Positions 33,135 through 42,262 of a stretch of 64,000 bases of DNA are shown here, one piece after another. Position 1 is the stretch's first letter. Each line of letters opens with the position of its first letter. The notes beneath the pieces are model-generated. The model was not told the origin of the DNA. It did no database searches and saw only the letters and a program-made list of their open reading frames with translations. The stretch is taken from assembly GCF_001050235.1 (NCBI RefSeq), contig NZ_DF967972.1, forward strand, positions 1,130,475 to 1,194,474, read 5' to 3'. This DNA is from Longilinea arvoryzae (GTDB lineage Bacteria > Chloroflexota > Anaerolineae > Anaerolineales > Anaerolineaceae). The translations under genes were made by a program, and so were the position numbers.

Positions 33135-33401
33135 ATGGCACACCGTACCACACCAGAAGAACGAGAATTGATCAAAGTCATCGCGCATATGCCATTCGAC
33201 GAGGCCAAGCGCCAGGCCTGGAGCGGGCAGATCGAAGCCACCGGGCTGAACGAAGAGCTGGCCGAGGAGATCCATACGGCATTTAGCACGCATCATGAGG
33301 GCGAAGCCGACCCGGCTGCCCGCGCACGATTGCTGCCCGAGGTGGCGCGTCTCATCAATCGCTGGCGATTGACCCAGCAATCAAGCAAGTTTCGCAAATA
33401 A
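33135..33401 (+). CDS. Small hypothetical protein
   Basis: 88 residues. A strong ribosome site (GGAGGTGA) and promoter support it. The product is helical and charged (PEERELIKVIAHMPFDEAKRQAW, a central acidic segment, ARLINRWRLTQQSSKFRK at the end), cytoplasmic, and not recognised. It is followed by a strong hairpin and then hutI. Confidence 0.7.
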   Translation: MAHRTTPEERELIKVIAHMPFDEAKRQAWSGQIEATGLNEELAEEIHTAFSTHHEGEADPAARARLLPEVARLINRWRLTQQSSKFRK

Positions 33402-33409
33402 TCCTTATT

Positions 33410-33437
33410 CCTCACCCCGAACCCAATCGGGGTGAGG
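33410..33437 (+). promoter_or_regulatory. 11-bp hairpin before hutI
   Basis: CCTCACCCCGA at 33410-33420 pairs perfectly with TCGGGGTGAGG at 33427-33437. There is no T-run on either side. The only ribosome-site-like bases before hutI (GTGAGG) are in its right arm, so the hairpin could limit hutI translation, or it is a weak terminator. Confidence 0.5.
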
Positions 33438-33450
33438 CCTGTTAAAACCC

Positions 33451-34707
33451 ATGCTCATTCACAATCTTTCGCAACTCCTGACCCTGGCCGGCGAACCGCA
33501 ACGCGGCAGCGAACTCGGCCGTCTGAAAATCATTCCCAACGGCGCAGTGCTGGTGCGCGGCGAGACCTTCGAAGTGGTTGGCACGGCAGATGAACTGCTG
33601 GCGGCTTATCCCAACGAGCCGCGTTTCGACGCCGGCGGCGGCGCGGCCCTGCCGGGTTTCGTCGATCCACACACGCATCTGATCTGGGCCGGCGACCGCG
33701 CCGCCGAATTCGAGATGCGCCTGGAGGGTAAGACCTACCTCGAGATTCTGGCCGCCGGCGGCGGGATCCTTTCGACCGTGCGCGCCACGCGTGCGGCCAG
33801 CCTGGACGACCTCAAAGAGCAGACGCGAACTCGCATGCAGGCCATGTTCCGCTGCGGCACCACCACCGCCGAGGCCAAGACCGGTTACGGACTGGAATCG
33901 GCCAGTGAGCTGCTCCAGATGCAGGCCTTGCTGGAACTGGACGGCGAGGGTCCGCTGGAACTGGCGCCGACCTACCTGGGCGCGCACGCCATCGCCCCCG
34001 AATACAAGGATGACCCGGACGGCTACACGGATTTGTTGTGCCGTCAGATGCTGCCCGAACTGCGGTCCTGGTGGGACCGGCATGCCGCCGGGCGCCCGCT
34101 GCCGTTCGTGGATATCTTCTGCGAGACGGGCGCGTTCAGCCTGGAGCAGTCGCGGTGTGTCCTATCGGCGGCCCGAACGCTGGGTTTCCCGCTCAAGATT
34201 CACGCCGATGAGTTCGATAACCTGGGCGGGGCCAGCCTGGCAGCCGAGCTGGGCGCGGCTTCGGCCGATCACCTGGTGAAGACCTCGGCCATCGACATCA
34301 CCGCGCTGGCCCACAGCAATACGGTGGCCGTGGCGCTGCCCTGCACGCCCTTTGGGCTGGCTCAGGCCCAGTACACCCCGGCCCGGCAGATCCTGGCGGC
34401 AGATGGGCTGCTGGCGTTGGCTTCGGATATCAATCCCGGCACGGCCTGGTGCGAAAGCATGCAGTTTGTCATCGCGCTGGCCTGCCGCTACCTCAAGCTG
34501 ACCCCGGCGCAGGCGGTCGCGGCTGCAACCCTCAACGCCGCCGCGGCCATCGGGCGCAGCGACCGCATCGGTTCGATCGAAGCCGGCAAACAGGCCGACC
34601 TGATTGTGCTCTCGGTCGACGATTACCGCCACCTGGCGTATCGCTTCGGTGGGAATCTGGTGAAGCATGTGGTGAAGAAGGGCAAAGTCTTTACGAATGC
34701 TGAATGA
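33451..34707 (+). CDS. hutI: Imidazolonepropionase
   Basis: 418 residues. An amidohydrolase with GFVDPHTHLIWAGDRAAEF (metal His pair near residue 75), GGGILSTVRATR, GTTTAEAKTGYGL, the HADEF metal site (about residue 250) and SDINPGTA (catalytic Asp). It opens 4-imidazolone-5-propanoate to N-formimino-glutamate in histidine breakdown. No other hut gene lies in the window, so the pathway is scattered. The start ATG 33451 lacks a clear ribosome site except GTGAGG in the upstream hairpin. Confidence 0.95.
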   Translation: MLIHNLSQLLTLAGEPQRGSELGRLKIIPNGAVLVRGETFEVVGTADELLAAYPNEPRFDAGGGAALPGFVDPHTHLIWAGDRAAEFEMRLEGKTYLEILAAGGGILSTVRATRAASLDDLKEQTRTRMQAMFRCGTTTAEAKTGYGLESASELLQMQALLELDGEGPLELAPTYLGAHAIAPEYKDDPDGYTDLLCRQMLPELRSWWDRHAAGRPLPFVDIFCETGAFSLEQSRCVLSAARTLGFPLKIHADEFDNLGGASLAAELGAASADHLVKTSAIDITALAHSNTVAVALPCTPFGLAQAQYTPARQILAADGLLALASDINPGTAWCESMQFVIALACRYLKLTPAQAVAAATLNAAAAIGRSDRIGSIEAGKQADLIVLSVDDYRHLAYRFGGNLVKHVVKKGKVFTNAE

Positions 34708-34741
34708 GGCAGGTTGAATAGAAAAATCGTATCCCTTCTTT

Positions 34742-35365
34742 TTATTTCACCTCACGGGTAATCTTTTGCATTTTGCGCGGCGGAGCGAGGGTCTTGCTGG
34801 GGATGGGATGGATCTTGATTTTGTCCTCGGATACCAGCCCCAGGTATTCCTTCTTTACCTTGTTGGTGGTTGTGAATATATACTGCTCGAATTCGACCGG
34901 GAAGCGGAAATCTTTTAGATAAGTTTCGTTGGCCAGGTTGTGCTTGTGCTGCAGGGCGAACACTTCGGCATGGACGATGAAACGCATTACCGAATCGGGA
35001 ATGTCGCTGCCTTCGAGCAGGTGGAAGTTTTTCTTTAGCAGGCGCACGATGCGAAAGTTGTTTGGCCGGATGACATTGTCGCGCACGTCCTGCCACAGCG
35101 CTTCGGGAACCGCGTTACTGTAGGTGTTGGTTTCGAGGTTGAACCGCAGTTTGAGCAGCGCCTTGTTCATGTGCAGCAGAATGGAAATGGGGCCGTATAG
35201 CTTGAAGAGCTGTTCTTCCAGGTATTCAGCGCGTTTCCGCGTGCGCAGTTCCTGTTCGATGAGCTGGGCGCTGTTGCGCCGGTTGAGGAAACTGGTGAAA
35301 AATACGGCCGCCAGGGTGAAGATTTGGGCAACGATCACCAGAATGATCTGCAATTGGTTATCCAT
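34742..35365 (-). CDS. Hypothetical membrane-anchored protein
   Basis: 207 residues, not recognised. An N-terminal membrane helix (about 5-27, QIILVIVAQIFTLAAVFFTSFL) is followed by a basic helical segment with coiled-coil look (AQLIEQELRTRKRAEYLEEQLFKLYGP) and a soluble cytoplasmic domain rich in aromatic and charged residues. GAGGTGG precedes the ATG. It is read toward hutI and ends 35 nt from it. No function can be proposed. Confidence 0.65.
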   Translation of the reverse strand: MDNQLQIILVIVAQIFTLAAVFFTSFLNRRNSAQLIEQELRTRKRAEYLEEQLFKLYGPISILLHMNKALLKLRFNLETNTYSNAVPEALWQDVRDNVIRPNNFRIVRLLKKNFHLLEGSDIPDSVMRFIVHAEVFALQHKHNLANETYLKDFRFPVEFEQYIFTTTNKVKKEYLGLVSEDKIKIHPIPSKTLAPPRKMQKITREVK

Positions 35366-35407
35366 ATTCCACCTCGAACTGGGTAGATAACGTGTATTGA
35401 GTTCAAT

Positions 35408-36130
35408 TTATTGGGTGTTGTATTGCTCGATGACCGGCCGCAAAGATTCCGGCACAGCCACGCGGGTCGGTCCGCCGCGTTTGAAACGAAAATCGCATTT
35501 GGGCGCGCCCTCAGCCAACGTCATCGTCCGCACCAATCCCCATCCCAGCGCCTTACTGTAAAGGATATCGGATGGGCAAATATAGGGCGCGAATTCAGAT
35601 GCACCCTGGCGGGCCAGAAATTTGCACGAGCCACATTCCAGGTAATCCACGCCGTAATCAAAGGTCGCGCCGTCGCCCGGAATATAGTCGAACACGTAGC
35701 CATCCGGGTAACGCCGCTCATGCGATTCGACGGCTCGCTTGCGCAACCGGTTCAGGTAAAAAGGTGTAAAACTCATGAAGCCTAACCAGCGTGTCATGTA
35801 GGCCGGATAGGCTTTGAGATAGGCGCGACCGATTTCGAAAACCAGTTCGCCGGTCTGCGCCAGGCTCAGGTCGCGGGCAGTGACCGTGCGATAAACAGCC
35901 AGTAATTCAGCCGTGGAAATAAGGAAACGGGTGAAAGGTTCTTTTCCGCCCAGATCTGGGAGCTGCGGAATGAGGTCGGCATATTCGCGGCGGGCCTGAA
36001 TTGCCAGGTTTTCTGACGCTTCCGCAGGAAAATAATGCGCCAGCACCGGCTGAATCAGTCGCGCGCCGCGATCGAATTCGCGAAGCAGGCGCGGCCTGCG
36101 TTCAAGGTAAATGTTGGAGGCCGGAGTCAT
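35408..36130 (-). CDS. ATC-hydrolase-like protein (L-2-amino-thiazoline-4-carboxylate hydrolase family)
   Basis: 240 residues. The C-terminal half shows the family pattern: DYGVDYLECGSCKF, then the ICPSDILYSKALGWGLVR part and TLAEGAPKCDFRFKRG at the end, with the conserved Cys and Asp residues. The name-giving enzyme opens a thiazoline ring in cysteine synthesis, but most family members have unknown substrates. It starts five bases after the ICMT gene stop, so the two are one operon. Confidence 0.75.
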   Translation of the reverse strand: MTPASNIYLERRPRLLREFDRGARLIQPVLAHYFPAEASENLAIQARREYADLIPQLPDLGGKEPFTRFLISTAELLAVYRTVTARDLSLAQTGELVFEIGRAYLKAYPAYMTRWLGFMSFTPFYLNRLRKRAVESHERRYPDGYVFDYIPGDGATFDYGVDYLECGSCKFLARQGASEFAPYICPSDILYSKALGWGLVRTMTLAEGAPKCDFRFKRGGPTRVAVPESLRPVIEQYNTQ

Positions 36131-36135
36131 CGTCT

Positions 36136-36816
36136 TTACCAGATTCCCGGAATCAACCGGGCCGTGTGAGCGGCATAAGCGCGAAATTGGTCCTGAAAAT
36201 GGCCTTCCAGCATTTTATCCTCGGTGCGGATGCGGTAGACCAGTCCCGGCATCAGGAGTAAAGGGATGCTGATCAGACCATACAGGCTGGAATATCCCGA
36301 ACACACACCGAGCGACATGAGAAAATAGCCCAGATAGGCCGGATGGCGCACGATACGGTAAGGGCCGGATTGGACCAGAATCTGTTCGCTGGTCACACTC
36401 AGGTGGCCGGAATAAGCCGCGCGCAGCGTGCGCCTGGCCCACGCGAACAGGGTGCAGCCCAAGATGACCAAGATACCACCCGTCCAGGCGAAAGCCGAAC
36501 TGCGCGGTAAAACGGCGGGCAGGTACAGGTATTCAAGGGGCGGAATGAAGAAGGCTGCCATTGCCCCGGGCAGGTAGAGCCAGAATGAGCGGTCGCCTTT
36601 TTCTTCGCGGGTCATCACGCCGCCGGACCGGGGTTGCCAGATGGCTTTGCGCCGGATCCACAGGACGATGACGACGCCAATCGCAAAGACCGCGCCGGTG
36701 ACAAACAGAAACCAGCCCAGCGGGTTATCCGGCAGCGTTTTCCAGCCCAGTCCGGCCAGCAAGACAGCCAACACGGGAACAAAGAAGGCCAGGAAAATTA
36801 CAATGGTACGGTTCAC
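36136..36816 (-). CDS. Isoprenylcysteine carboxyl methyltransferase-family protein (ICMT/PEMT)
   Basis: 226 residues with five or so membrane helices. The signature is in the C-terminal third: SGPYRIVRHPAYLGYFL binds S-adenosylmethionine, and EDKMLEGHFQDQFRAYAAHTARLIPGIW is the family end. Such bacterial enzymes methylate lipid-like or small substrates; protein prenylation is not expected. GTG 36816 is the start, with TAGGAG upstream. It is coupled to the ATC-hydrolase-like gene. A second member lies at 44171-44866. Confidence 0.85.
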   Translation of the reverse strand: MNRTIVIFLAFFVPVLAVLLAGLGWKTLPDNPLGWFLFVTGAVFAIGVVIVLWIRRKAIWQPRSGGVMTREEKGDRSFWLYLPGAMAAFFIPPLEYLYLPAVLPRSSAFAWTGGILVILGCTLFAWARRTLRAAYSGHLSVTSEQILVQSGPYRIVRHPAYLGYFLMSLGVCSGYSSLYGLISIPLLLMPGLVYRIRTEDKMLEGHFQDQFRAYAAHTARLIPGIW

Positions 36817-36839
36817 GAACCACTCCTATGTTCAATATA

Positions 36840-37268
36840 GGCCGTTCGATAAAAAATTCAACCGTCGATGTGAAAAGAAAAACCGATAGCTGCGCCCAAT
36901 TCGCGGTCGTTTCGTAAAATTCGATCGCAAAATGACCTTTGCCATACCTTCGTCCCGGGCACACCGTTGATCAAATGGATGCGCCGGGCGGAATATGTTT
37001 TGAATCCGCGGACGATTTTGGGCCGGCCGTGCCCTGGCGGATCGGTCAGAAACAAAATGCCAAAAATGACCCTGGGCCACACCGGTAACTAGATAACCGC
37101 AATCCTATCCTGGCAGTCGGATTGCCTTGCGCTCTATCTTCATTTCCCCGACCGAGGACTCAACATAATGACGCTTGCTATTCTATTGAAAGGGCAGAAA
37201 TTGACAGGATATCCAGGGGGAAAATTTCTTCTTCCACATCCTCTTCATCCTCTACATCCCTGTTTTCT
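36840..37268. other. Intergenic stretch, nothing recognised
   Basis: About 430 bases without a supported gene. Several short minus-strand frames overlap one another without ribosome sites. TATATT near 36839-36834 on the minus strand may be the -10 box of the ICMT gene. Confidence 0.4.
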
Positions 37269-38090
37269 TCATTCCCCCGCGCGCAGGCGGGCCGCGTACG
37301 GCGCCAAATCCTCCTCCGGGGTGGGGTATTTCATATCGAAACCCTTCAACGTTTCAACAATCACGGACGAGATCAGGACATTTCTGAACCATTTTTTGTC
37401 CGCCGGGACAAGATACCAGGGGGCCCATTCGGTGCTGGTGCGGTTGAGCACATCCTCATAGGCCGCCATGTATTCCGGCCACAGCTTGCGTTCCTCCAGG
37501 TCGCCCGGGTTGAACTTCCAGTTCTTTTCGGGCGTCTCGATGCGTTCCAGCAGGCGTTCTTTTTGTTCGTCGCGGCTGATATGCAGGTAGAATTTCAACA
37601 CCGTGGTGCCTTCCTCGACCAGCAGGCGTTCGAATTCATTGATCTGGTTGTAGCGCTTTTTCCATACGTTCTCCGGAACCAGGTTGTGCACGCGCACCGC
37701 CAGCACATCTTCATAGTGGCTGCGGTTGAAAATGACCATTTCACCTTTGCCAGGGGTCTGGGAATGCACGCGCCATAGATAATCGTGTGCCAGTTCGATG
37801 GGGGTGGGCACCTTGAAGCTGGCCACGCGCACGCCCTGCGGATTGACGCCTTCGAAAACCTTGCGGATGACGCCATCCTTGCCGCTGGTATCCATTCCCT
37901 GCAATACAACCAGCAGGCGGTGTTTGCTCTCGCAGTAGAGTTGCTCCTGCAAACTCTCCAGCTTTGCCGTCAGATCGGCCAGTTCAGTAACGGCCTTGTC
38001 GCTGCCCTTCCAGGCATGCGTATCGTCCGGTTCCCAATTTCGTAAATCGATCTTTTGTCTGGGTCGAACGAAATAAGGATCGAAATTCAT
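37269..38090 (-). CDS. Polyphosphate kinase 2 (PPK2) family protein
   Basis: 273 residues, one PPK2 domain. Walker A is LQGMDTSGKDGVI (about 66-78), the lid/Walker B region is FNRSHYEDVLAVRVH (about 125-139), and YLHISRDEQKERLLER is the lid basic helix. It moves phosphate between polyphosphate and nucleotides; the single-domain form with this motif set resembles the groups that phosphorylate AMP and ADP. ATG 38090 has GGAGG five bases upstream. It lies downstream of kdpDE in the same direction. Confidence 0.92.
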   Translation of the reverse strand: MNFDPYFVRPRQKIDLRNWEPDDTHAWKGSDKAVTELADLTAKLESLQEQLYCESKHRLLVVLQGMDTSGKDGVIRKVFEGVNPQGVRVASFKVPTPIELAHDYLWRVHSQTPGKGEMVIFNRSHYEDVLAVRVHNLVPENVWKKRYNQINEFERLLVEEGTTVLKFYLHISRDEQKERLLERIETPEKNWKFNPGDLEERKLWPEYMAAYEDVLNRTSTEWAPWYLVPADKKWFRNVLISSVIVETLKGFDMKYPTPEEDLAPYAARLRAGE

Positions 38091-38134
38091 TCCAACCTCC
38101 TGTGACAAGCTGGATCGAGAGATGAGACAGACAG

Positions 38135-38851
38135 CTAACCGGTCTTGAGCCGGTAACCGACTCCGGATTCGGTCAGGATGTAGCGTGGTTGCGCCGGGTC
38201 GCTTTCGATTTTATGGCGCAGGTTGCTGATATTCACGCGCAGCAGGTGGGCTTCGTCTTCATATCCCGTACCCCAAACGGCGCGCAGAAGTTGATTGTGC
38301 GTGACCACCTTGCCGGCATGCTGCACCATCAGTTTAAGTATTTCATATTCGGTGGGGGTCAATTCCACGCCTTTATTATCGACGGTCACCGTCCGGCGCA
38401 GCAGGTCGACGCGCAGCCCGGCCAATTGAAAGATCGGTTGAGCATCGCCGGACGGCTGCGCATGGCGCAGCGCGGTTCGAATGCGCGCAGTCAGTTCGCC
38501 GGTGCCAAAGGGCTTGGTCAGATAATCGTCCGCGCCGGCATCCAGCGCGGCGATTTTATCCTCTTCCCCCCCGCGCACGGAAAGAATGATGATGGGGGTC
38601 TGCGTCCACTCACGCAGCCGCCGGGTGACTTCCACGCCATCCAGGTCGGGCAATCCGAGATCCAGAATGATGACATCCGGATGCTGCGAGGCGGCGCTTT
38701 GCAGGCCCTCCTCGCCGCTGGCGGCTTCGTAAACCTGGTAGCCGTGCGCGGACAGGGCAACCCGCAGCATGCGTCGAATGGCGCGTTCGTCATCGATCAG
38801 TAGAATGTGCGCGCTGATTTCCTGAGCGGCAACAGGATTGTTTCCATCCAT
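38135..38851 (-). CDS. kdpE: KdpE-like OmpR-family response regulator
   Basis: 238 residues. Receiver domain with LIDDERAIRRML, phospho-acceptor in VIILDLGLPDLDG and TKPFGTGEL; winged-helix output domain (about 140-235) with VELTPTEYEILKLMVQHAGKV and the final TESGVGYRLKTG. The ERAIRRMLR sequence and the KdpD neighbour support the KdpE assignment. It normally activates kdpFABC when potassium is low; those genes are not in this window. It starts nine bases after kdpD. Confidence 0.92.
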   Translation of the reverse strand: MDGNNPVAAQEISAHILLIDDERAIRRMLRVALSAHGYQVYEAASGEEGLQSAASQHPDVIILDLGLPDLDGVEVTRRLREWTQTPIIILSVRGGEEDKIAALDAGADDYLTKPFGTGELTARIRTALRHAQPSGDAQPIFQLAGLRVDLLRRTVTVDNKGVELTPTEYEILKLMVQHAGKVVTHNQLLRAVWGTGYEDEAHLLRVNISNLRHKIESDPAQPRYILTESGVGYRLKTG

Positions 38852-38860
38852 GGGGTTATT

Positions 38861-41467
38861 CTACATCATTCGTTCCCGGGGAACATCTGCCTGGGGCAGC
38901 GTAAATGCAAATTCTGCGCCGCCCTCCGGCCGGTTGCGGGCCGTAATTTGCCCGCCGTGAGCTTCGATGATTCCCTTGCAAATCGAAAGTCCCAAACCGG
39001 TGCCCTGCGGACCGCCTTTGGCCTGTACCCGGTAGAACTTATCAAAAATACGTTCCAGGTCCTCCGGCGGAATGCCCGGCCCGTGATCGGCCACGCAAAT
39101 TTCAACCGCTTCCGGAAGCGCGCGGGCCGAAATTCCGATGGCACCGTTGCCTTCAGTATATTTGGCGGCGTTATCCAACAAATTGACCAGCACCTGTTCC
39201 AGGAGCAGGGCATCCGCGCTGACCGGCGGTAAACCGGCGGGAATGTGGGTTTCGATGGGAATGCCTTTCAAACGAGAATGCAGCCGGTCCAGGGCCGCAC
39301 CGATGGCTTCTTCGACGTCGATTGCCGAGCGGCGCAAATGAAGCGCGCCGGCTTCCAGGCGGGTCATGTCCAACAGGTTGCCCACCAGGCGGTTGAGACG
39401 CTCAGCTTCGCTCCAGCCGTTATCGATCAACTCCAACCGCGTGGCGTGATCCATCAACGGCGCGTCCGGGGTGCTTTCTTCGGCCTCGTGCAGGCTGCTC
39501 AGGGCGCCGGTGATGACCGCCAGCGGGGTTCGCAAATCATGCGAAATGGAATTGAGCAGAGCGGTCTGTAATTTTTCCGTCTCCTGGGTCAGCCGCGTCT
39601 GGTTCACCTCTTCGGCCAGCAGAACGCGTTCGATGGCCAGGGCCGCCAGGCCGGAGTAGGCTTCGAGGAGCTGGCGCTGGTCGGGCGACAGAAAATGAGC
39701 CGAATCGGAGGGCCGCACCGCCAGAACGCCGACTGCGCCCTGCCCGGTCCTCAAAGGTTGAAACCGAATCGGAATCTGGGGCAGTGTGTTTGTCCCCCGC
39801 CCGGATGGTTGGCCGTGTTTGAAGGCCCATTCGGCGGCTTCGAGGGACACGTCGTCCTCCGCGAAACCCGGGCTGGAAGCGCGCACCGTCAATTTCCCAT
39901 CGGTTGGCAGAAGAATGGCGGCCTGCCGTCCAAAAGGAATGCCCACCTGATCGAGAACGGTCTGCATCACGGCGGGCAGGTCGAGCTGAATGGTCAGGTC
40001 GCGGCTGAGCGCGTAAAGCGCGGAAGTCTGGGCTTCACGGCGCTGGCTGGACTCGACCTGGTCGCGCACGGTGCCGGCCAACCCTGAGACGACCGTACCC
40101 ACCACAAATAGCGCCAAAAAGGTCAGTAGGTACTGTGTGTCTTCGACGCTCAGGCTGAAGCGGGGTTCGATCAGGAAGAAATCGAAACTCAATACGCCCA
40201 ACAGAGCCGTCAGCAGGGCGGGACCCCGCCCCAGATAGATGGCCGCGGCCAGCACGCCCAGCAGGTAGAACATGGCCAGGTTGGTCGGCTCGAGGCGCAG
40301 GTGAATGGGATAACTGATGAGCGTAATGAGGGCCACCAACAGGATGGCCCAGAGATAGCGCAGCCAGTGGCCCTGCGGGCGCCAGGTTTCCGGCAGCCCG
40401 GGCTGCAGAGGTCCGCGTTCGTCACTGAGCACGTACACACCAATCGAGCCGCTGTGGCGGATGATCTCTTCGACCACCGATCCGTAGAGGAATTTTTGCC
40501 AGCGCGGGCGGGCCGGGCTGCCGATGATCAGCTTGGTAATGTTGTTCTGACGGGCATAGGTCAATATGGCCTCGGGCACATTCCGGCCGCTCACCCGTTC
40601 CACGCGCGCGCCAAGTTGCTCGGCCAGACGCAGTGTGGCGGCCAGCCGCTGGGCGTGGGTGGCAGAAAAACGAGCCCTTTCGGGCGTTTCGACATAAACC
40701 ACCACCCAATCAGCCTTCAGGTCGCCGGCCAGACGGCGCCCGGCGCGCACCAGGCGTTCGGAGAGCGGATGTGAACTGACGCAAACCATGATGCGTTCGC
40801 CAGCCGCCCAGGGACCGGAGATGTCCTTGGAGCGCATATAGGCGCGCATCTGAGCTTCCACCCGGCCCGCGGCTCGGCGCAGAGCCAGTTCGCGCAGGGC
40901 AATCAGGTTGCCCAGGCGGAAGAATTTCTCGGCGCCGCTCAAGGATAGTTCGGGGGCGGCCACCCGGCCGGCGCGGAAGCGCTGCAAGAGTTCCTCGGGC
41001 GGCAGGTCCACCAATTCGATGACCGCGGCTTTGTCGATGACTTCATCCGGCACCGTCAGGGGTTCCCGATAGCCCGTGATGGCATACACGTCGTCGATCA
41101 GGCTTTCCAGGTGCTGCACATCCAGAGCTGCAAAAACATCCTGCCCGCTTTCCAGCAGCTCCTGCACATCCTGGTAACGGCGCGGGTGGCGCGCTCCCGC
41201 CGGATTTTCGGCATGGATATCATCCACCACGATCAGGTCGGGTTTGGCTGCCAGCAGGCCGGTCACATCCAGACCGCCGTCCGCGGCCAGAGGAATATTT
41301 TTCATTCGGGGCAGCATTTCGGCGTTCAACGGCTGCACGCCGCTGACCAGCACTCTTTCACCGACCTGGGCGCGCTGCTGGGCGGCCTCGAGCATGGCGT
41401 TGGTCTTGCCGACGCCAGGTGCATATCCCAGGAAGAGTTTCAATTTGCCGGGAACGGTTTCGATCAT
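38861..41467 (-). CDS. kdpD: KdpD-like potassium sensor histidine kinase
   Basis: 868 residues. The N-terminal KdpD domain has LGYAPGVGKT (Walker A-like) and VVDDIHAENPAGARHPRR; a USP domain (about 225-345) follows, then four membrane helices (about 375-480), a GAF-like domain (about 490-630), HisKA with SISHDLRTPLAVI (phospho-His about 660) and HATPase with LLDNAAKYTEG, DHGPGIPPED and GTGLGLSI. It senses potassium or turgor and phosphorylates KdpE. The TATAAT box ends six bases before ATG 41467, so the message is probably leaderless. PPK2, not kdpFABC, is downstream. Confidence 0.95.
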   Translation of the reverse strand: MIETVPGKLKLFLGYAPGVGKTNAMLEAAQQRAQVGERVLVSGVQPLNAEMLPRMKNIPLAADGGLDVTGLLAAKPDLIVVDDIHAENPAGARHPRRYQDVQELLESGQDVFAALDVQHLESLIDDVYAITGYREPLTVPDEVIDKAAVIELVDLPPEELLQRFRAGRVAAPELSLSGAEKFFRLGNLIALRELALRRAAGRVEAQMRAYMRSKDISGPWAAGERIMVCVSSHPLSERLVRAGRRLAGDLKADWVVVYVETPERARFSATHAQRLAATLRLAEQLGARVERVSGRNVPEAILTYARQNNITKLIIGSPARPRWQKFLYGSVVEEIIRHSGSIGVYVLSDERGPLQPGLPETWRPQGHWLRYLWAILLVALITLISYPIHLRLEPTNLAMFYLLGVLAAAIYLGRGPALLTALLGVLSFDFFLIEPRFSLSVEDTQYLLTFLALFVVGTVVSGLAGTVRDQVESSQRREAQTSALYALSRDLTIQLDLPAVMQTVLDQVGIPFGRQAAILLPTDGKLTVRASSPGFAEDDVSLEAAEWAFKHGQPSGRGTNTLPQIPIRFQPLRTGQGAVGVLAVRPSDSAHFLSPDQRQLLEAYSGLAALAIERVLLAEEVNQTRLTQETEKLQTALLNSISHDLRTPLAVITGALSSLHEAEESTPDAPLMDHATRLELIDNGWSEAERLNRLVGNLLDMTRLEAGALHLRRSAIDVEEAIGAALDRLHSRLKGIPIETHIPAGLPPVSADALLLEQVLVNLLDNAAKYTEGNGAIGISARALPEAVEICVADHGPGIPPEDLERIFDKFYRVQAKGGPQGTGLGLSICKGIIEAHGGQITARNRPEGGAEFAFTLPQADVPRERMM

Positions 41468-41537
41468 ACCTCGATTATACGCCGGAGAATGCAGAGCCTT
41501 CCTCCAGGCCCCTTATTTCTTTTATAATCGAAGTATC
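41464..41537. promoter_or_regulatory. Divergent kdpD/tag promoter region with inverted repeat
   Basis: ATACCTCGATTATA (41466-41479) and TATAATCGAAGTAT (41523-41536) are inverted copies with one mismatch; each contains the -10 box of its own gene. The leaderless kdpD start and the tag leader both originate here. Confidence 0.5.
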
Positions 41538-41557
41538 TTTTGCGCCGGAGGAAGGCC

Positions 41558-42100
41558 TTGCTGCCCTATTGCGATTACTGCATCCAACATCCTGAGGATA
41601 CCTTCAACTCCGAATATCACGCCACCCAGTACGGCTTTCCACTGCAAGCGGACAGCGCGCTGTTCGAACGCCTGATGTTCGAGATCAACCAGGCCGGGCT
41701 GTCGTGGATCACGATCTTGAAAAAAGCCGATAATTTCCGGCGGGCCTACGACGGCTTCGATATCGACCGGGTGGCCGGCTACGGTGAGGCTGACCGGGTT
41801 CGCCTGTTGAGCGATCCGGGCATCATCCGCAACCGGCTTAAGGTCAACGCGGCCATCGAGAACGCGCGCCGCATCCAGGCGCTGCGATCTGAATTTGGTT
41901 CGTTTGGCGGCTGGTTGGACGCGCACCACCCGCTGCCCAAAGCAGAATGGGTGAAGTTGTTTAAAAAGAATTTTGTTTTCACCGGCGGTGAGATCGTGGG
42001 CGAGTTTTTGATGAGCGTCGGCTATCTGCCCGGCGCGCACGATCCTTCCTGCCCGGTGTATGCCCGGATCGATGCCCTGAATCCGCCCTGGCGGCGCTAG
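41558..42100 (+). CDS. tag: DNA-3-methyladenine glycosylase I
   Basis: 180 residues, close to the family's usual length. The N-terminal CDYC segment and EYHATQYGFPLQAD match the family's YHDxEWGxP block; FEINQAGLSWITILKK is the helix-hairpin region; the C-terminal HDPSCPVY holds His and Cys of the zinc snap. It removes 3-methyladenine from DNA. The start is TTG 41558 with GGAGGA at 41547-41552; an upstream in-frame TTG at 41540 has no ribosome site. Divergent from kdpD. Confidence 0.85.
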   Translation: MLPYCDYCIQHPEDTFNSEYHATQYGFPLQADSALFERLMFEINQAGLSWITILKKADNFRRAYDGFDIDRVAGYGEADRVRLLSDPGIIRNRLKVNAAIENARRIQALRSEFGSFGGWLDAHHPLPKAEWVKLFKKNFVFTGGEIVGEFLMSVGYLPGAHDPSCPVYARIDALNPPWRR

Positions 42101-42262
42101 CAGTCTCCCGGAATTTGAGCGCGGATCCGCCGTGCGCCCTTGTGTGATCAACGGCGTGGAATCGCGCCAGAAAGGCACTACTCGGGGCGTTTCTTTCTGA
42201 GTTACAATAACTCCGGGCGCCAGCCCGCTAGGCGAATACTCCAAACATTTGACAGGAAAATC

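Noticed and set aside
32665..33171. 168-codon Lys/Arg-rich open frame
   Set aside because: It is a translation of the CACAGAG repeat array; the opposite strand is also open for the same reason.
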